From positions 1 through 6,467 of the forward strand of contig DASXQB010000067.1 of assembly GCA_036493295.1 (NCBI GenBank): a stretch of 6,467 nucleotides of DNA, read 5' to 3'. The notes beneath the pieces were generated by a model that did not search any database, had not been told where the DNA came from, and worked only from the letters and a program-made list of their open reading frames with translations. Position numbers and translations under genes: made by a program. The stretch is from DATKEU01 sp036493295 (GTDB taxonomy: Bacteria; Myxococcota_A; Polyangia; Fen-1088). Of this stretch, positions 6,435 through 6,467 are shown piece after piece; position 1 is the stretch's first letter; each line of letters starts with the position of its first letter.

Positions 6435-6467
6435 AGCGCGCTCCCGCCCAGCCGCCGCTACTGACAG

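Overview
The window is a GC-rich (by eye roughly two-thirds G+C), densely coding stretch of bacterial chromosome. It holds four genuine protein genes, no RNA genes and no visible mobile element, CRISPR array or phage signature. The gene families point to Myxococcota or a related former-deltaproteobacterial lineage: a large TPR protein with a long uncharacterised C-terminal region, an Ala/Pro-rich outer-membrane-type lipoprotein, and a MinD/J-like/RodZ-HTH fusion. This assignment rests on remembered family patterns, not on a database search.

Layout. (1) 26-1750 (+) encodes a TPR-repeat protein. Its frame is open to the left edge, so it may be the 3' part of a longer gene. (2) 1766-3586 (+) encodes a lipoprotein with a clear lipobox; it starts 15 bp after the TPR gene and in the same frame, so the two are probably co-transcribed. 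(3) 3619-4710 (-) encodes an exported TIM-barrel glycoside hydrolase resembling GH113 beta-mannanases; it converges on the lipoprotein gene. The 32-bp gap between them contains a perfect 9-bp hairpin, a likely shared terminator. (4) 4791-6434 (+) is transcribed divergently from the hydrolase gene across an 80-bp gap. It encodes a three-part cytoplasmic protein: a MinD/ParA-type P-loop domain, a J-domain-like segment, and a RodZ-type helix-turn-helix domain. The last 33 bp (6435-6467) show nothing recognisable.

Most interesting feature. In the fusion protein, both lysines of the deviant Walker A motif are arginine (R50-G-G-A-G-R55-S), and the J-like segment lacks the HPD tripeptide. It therefore looks like a scaffold or pseudo-enzyme built from polarity/division ATPase, co-chaperone and cytoskeleton-adaptor parts, without the residues those parts normally need for catalysis. 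Its role is unknown. A link to cell shape, polarity or division is inferred only from the MinD and RodZ relationships. Nothing in the sequence shows a functional connection between the four genes beyond the likely TPR-lipoprotein operon.
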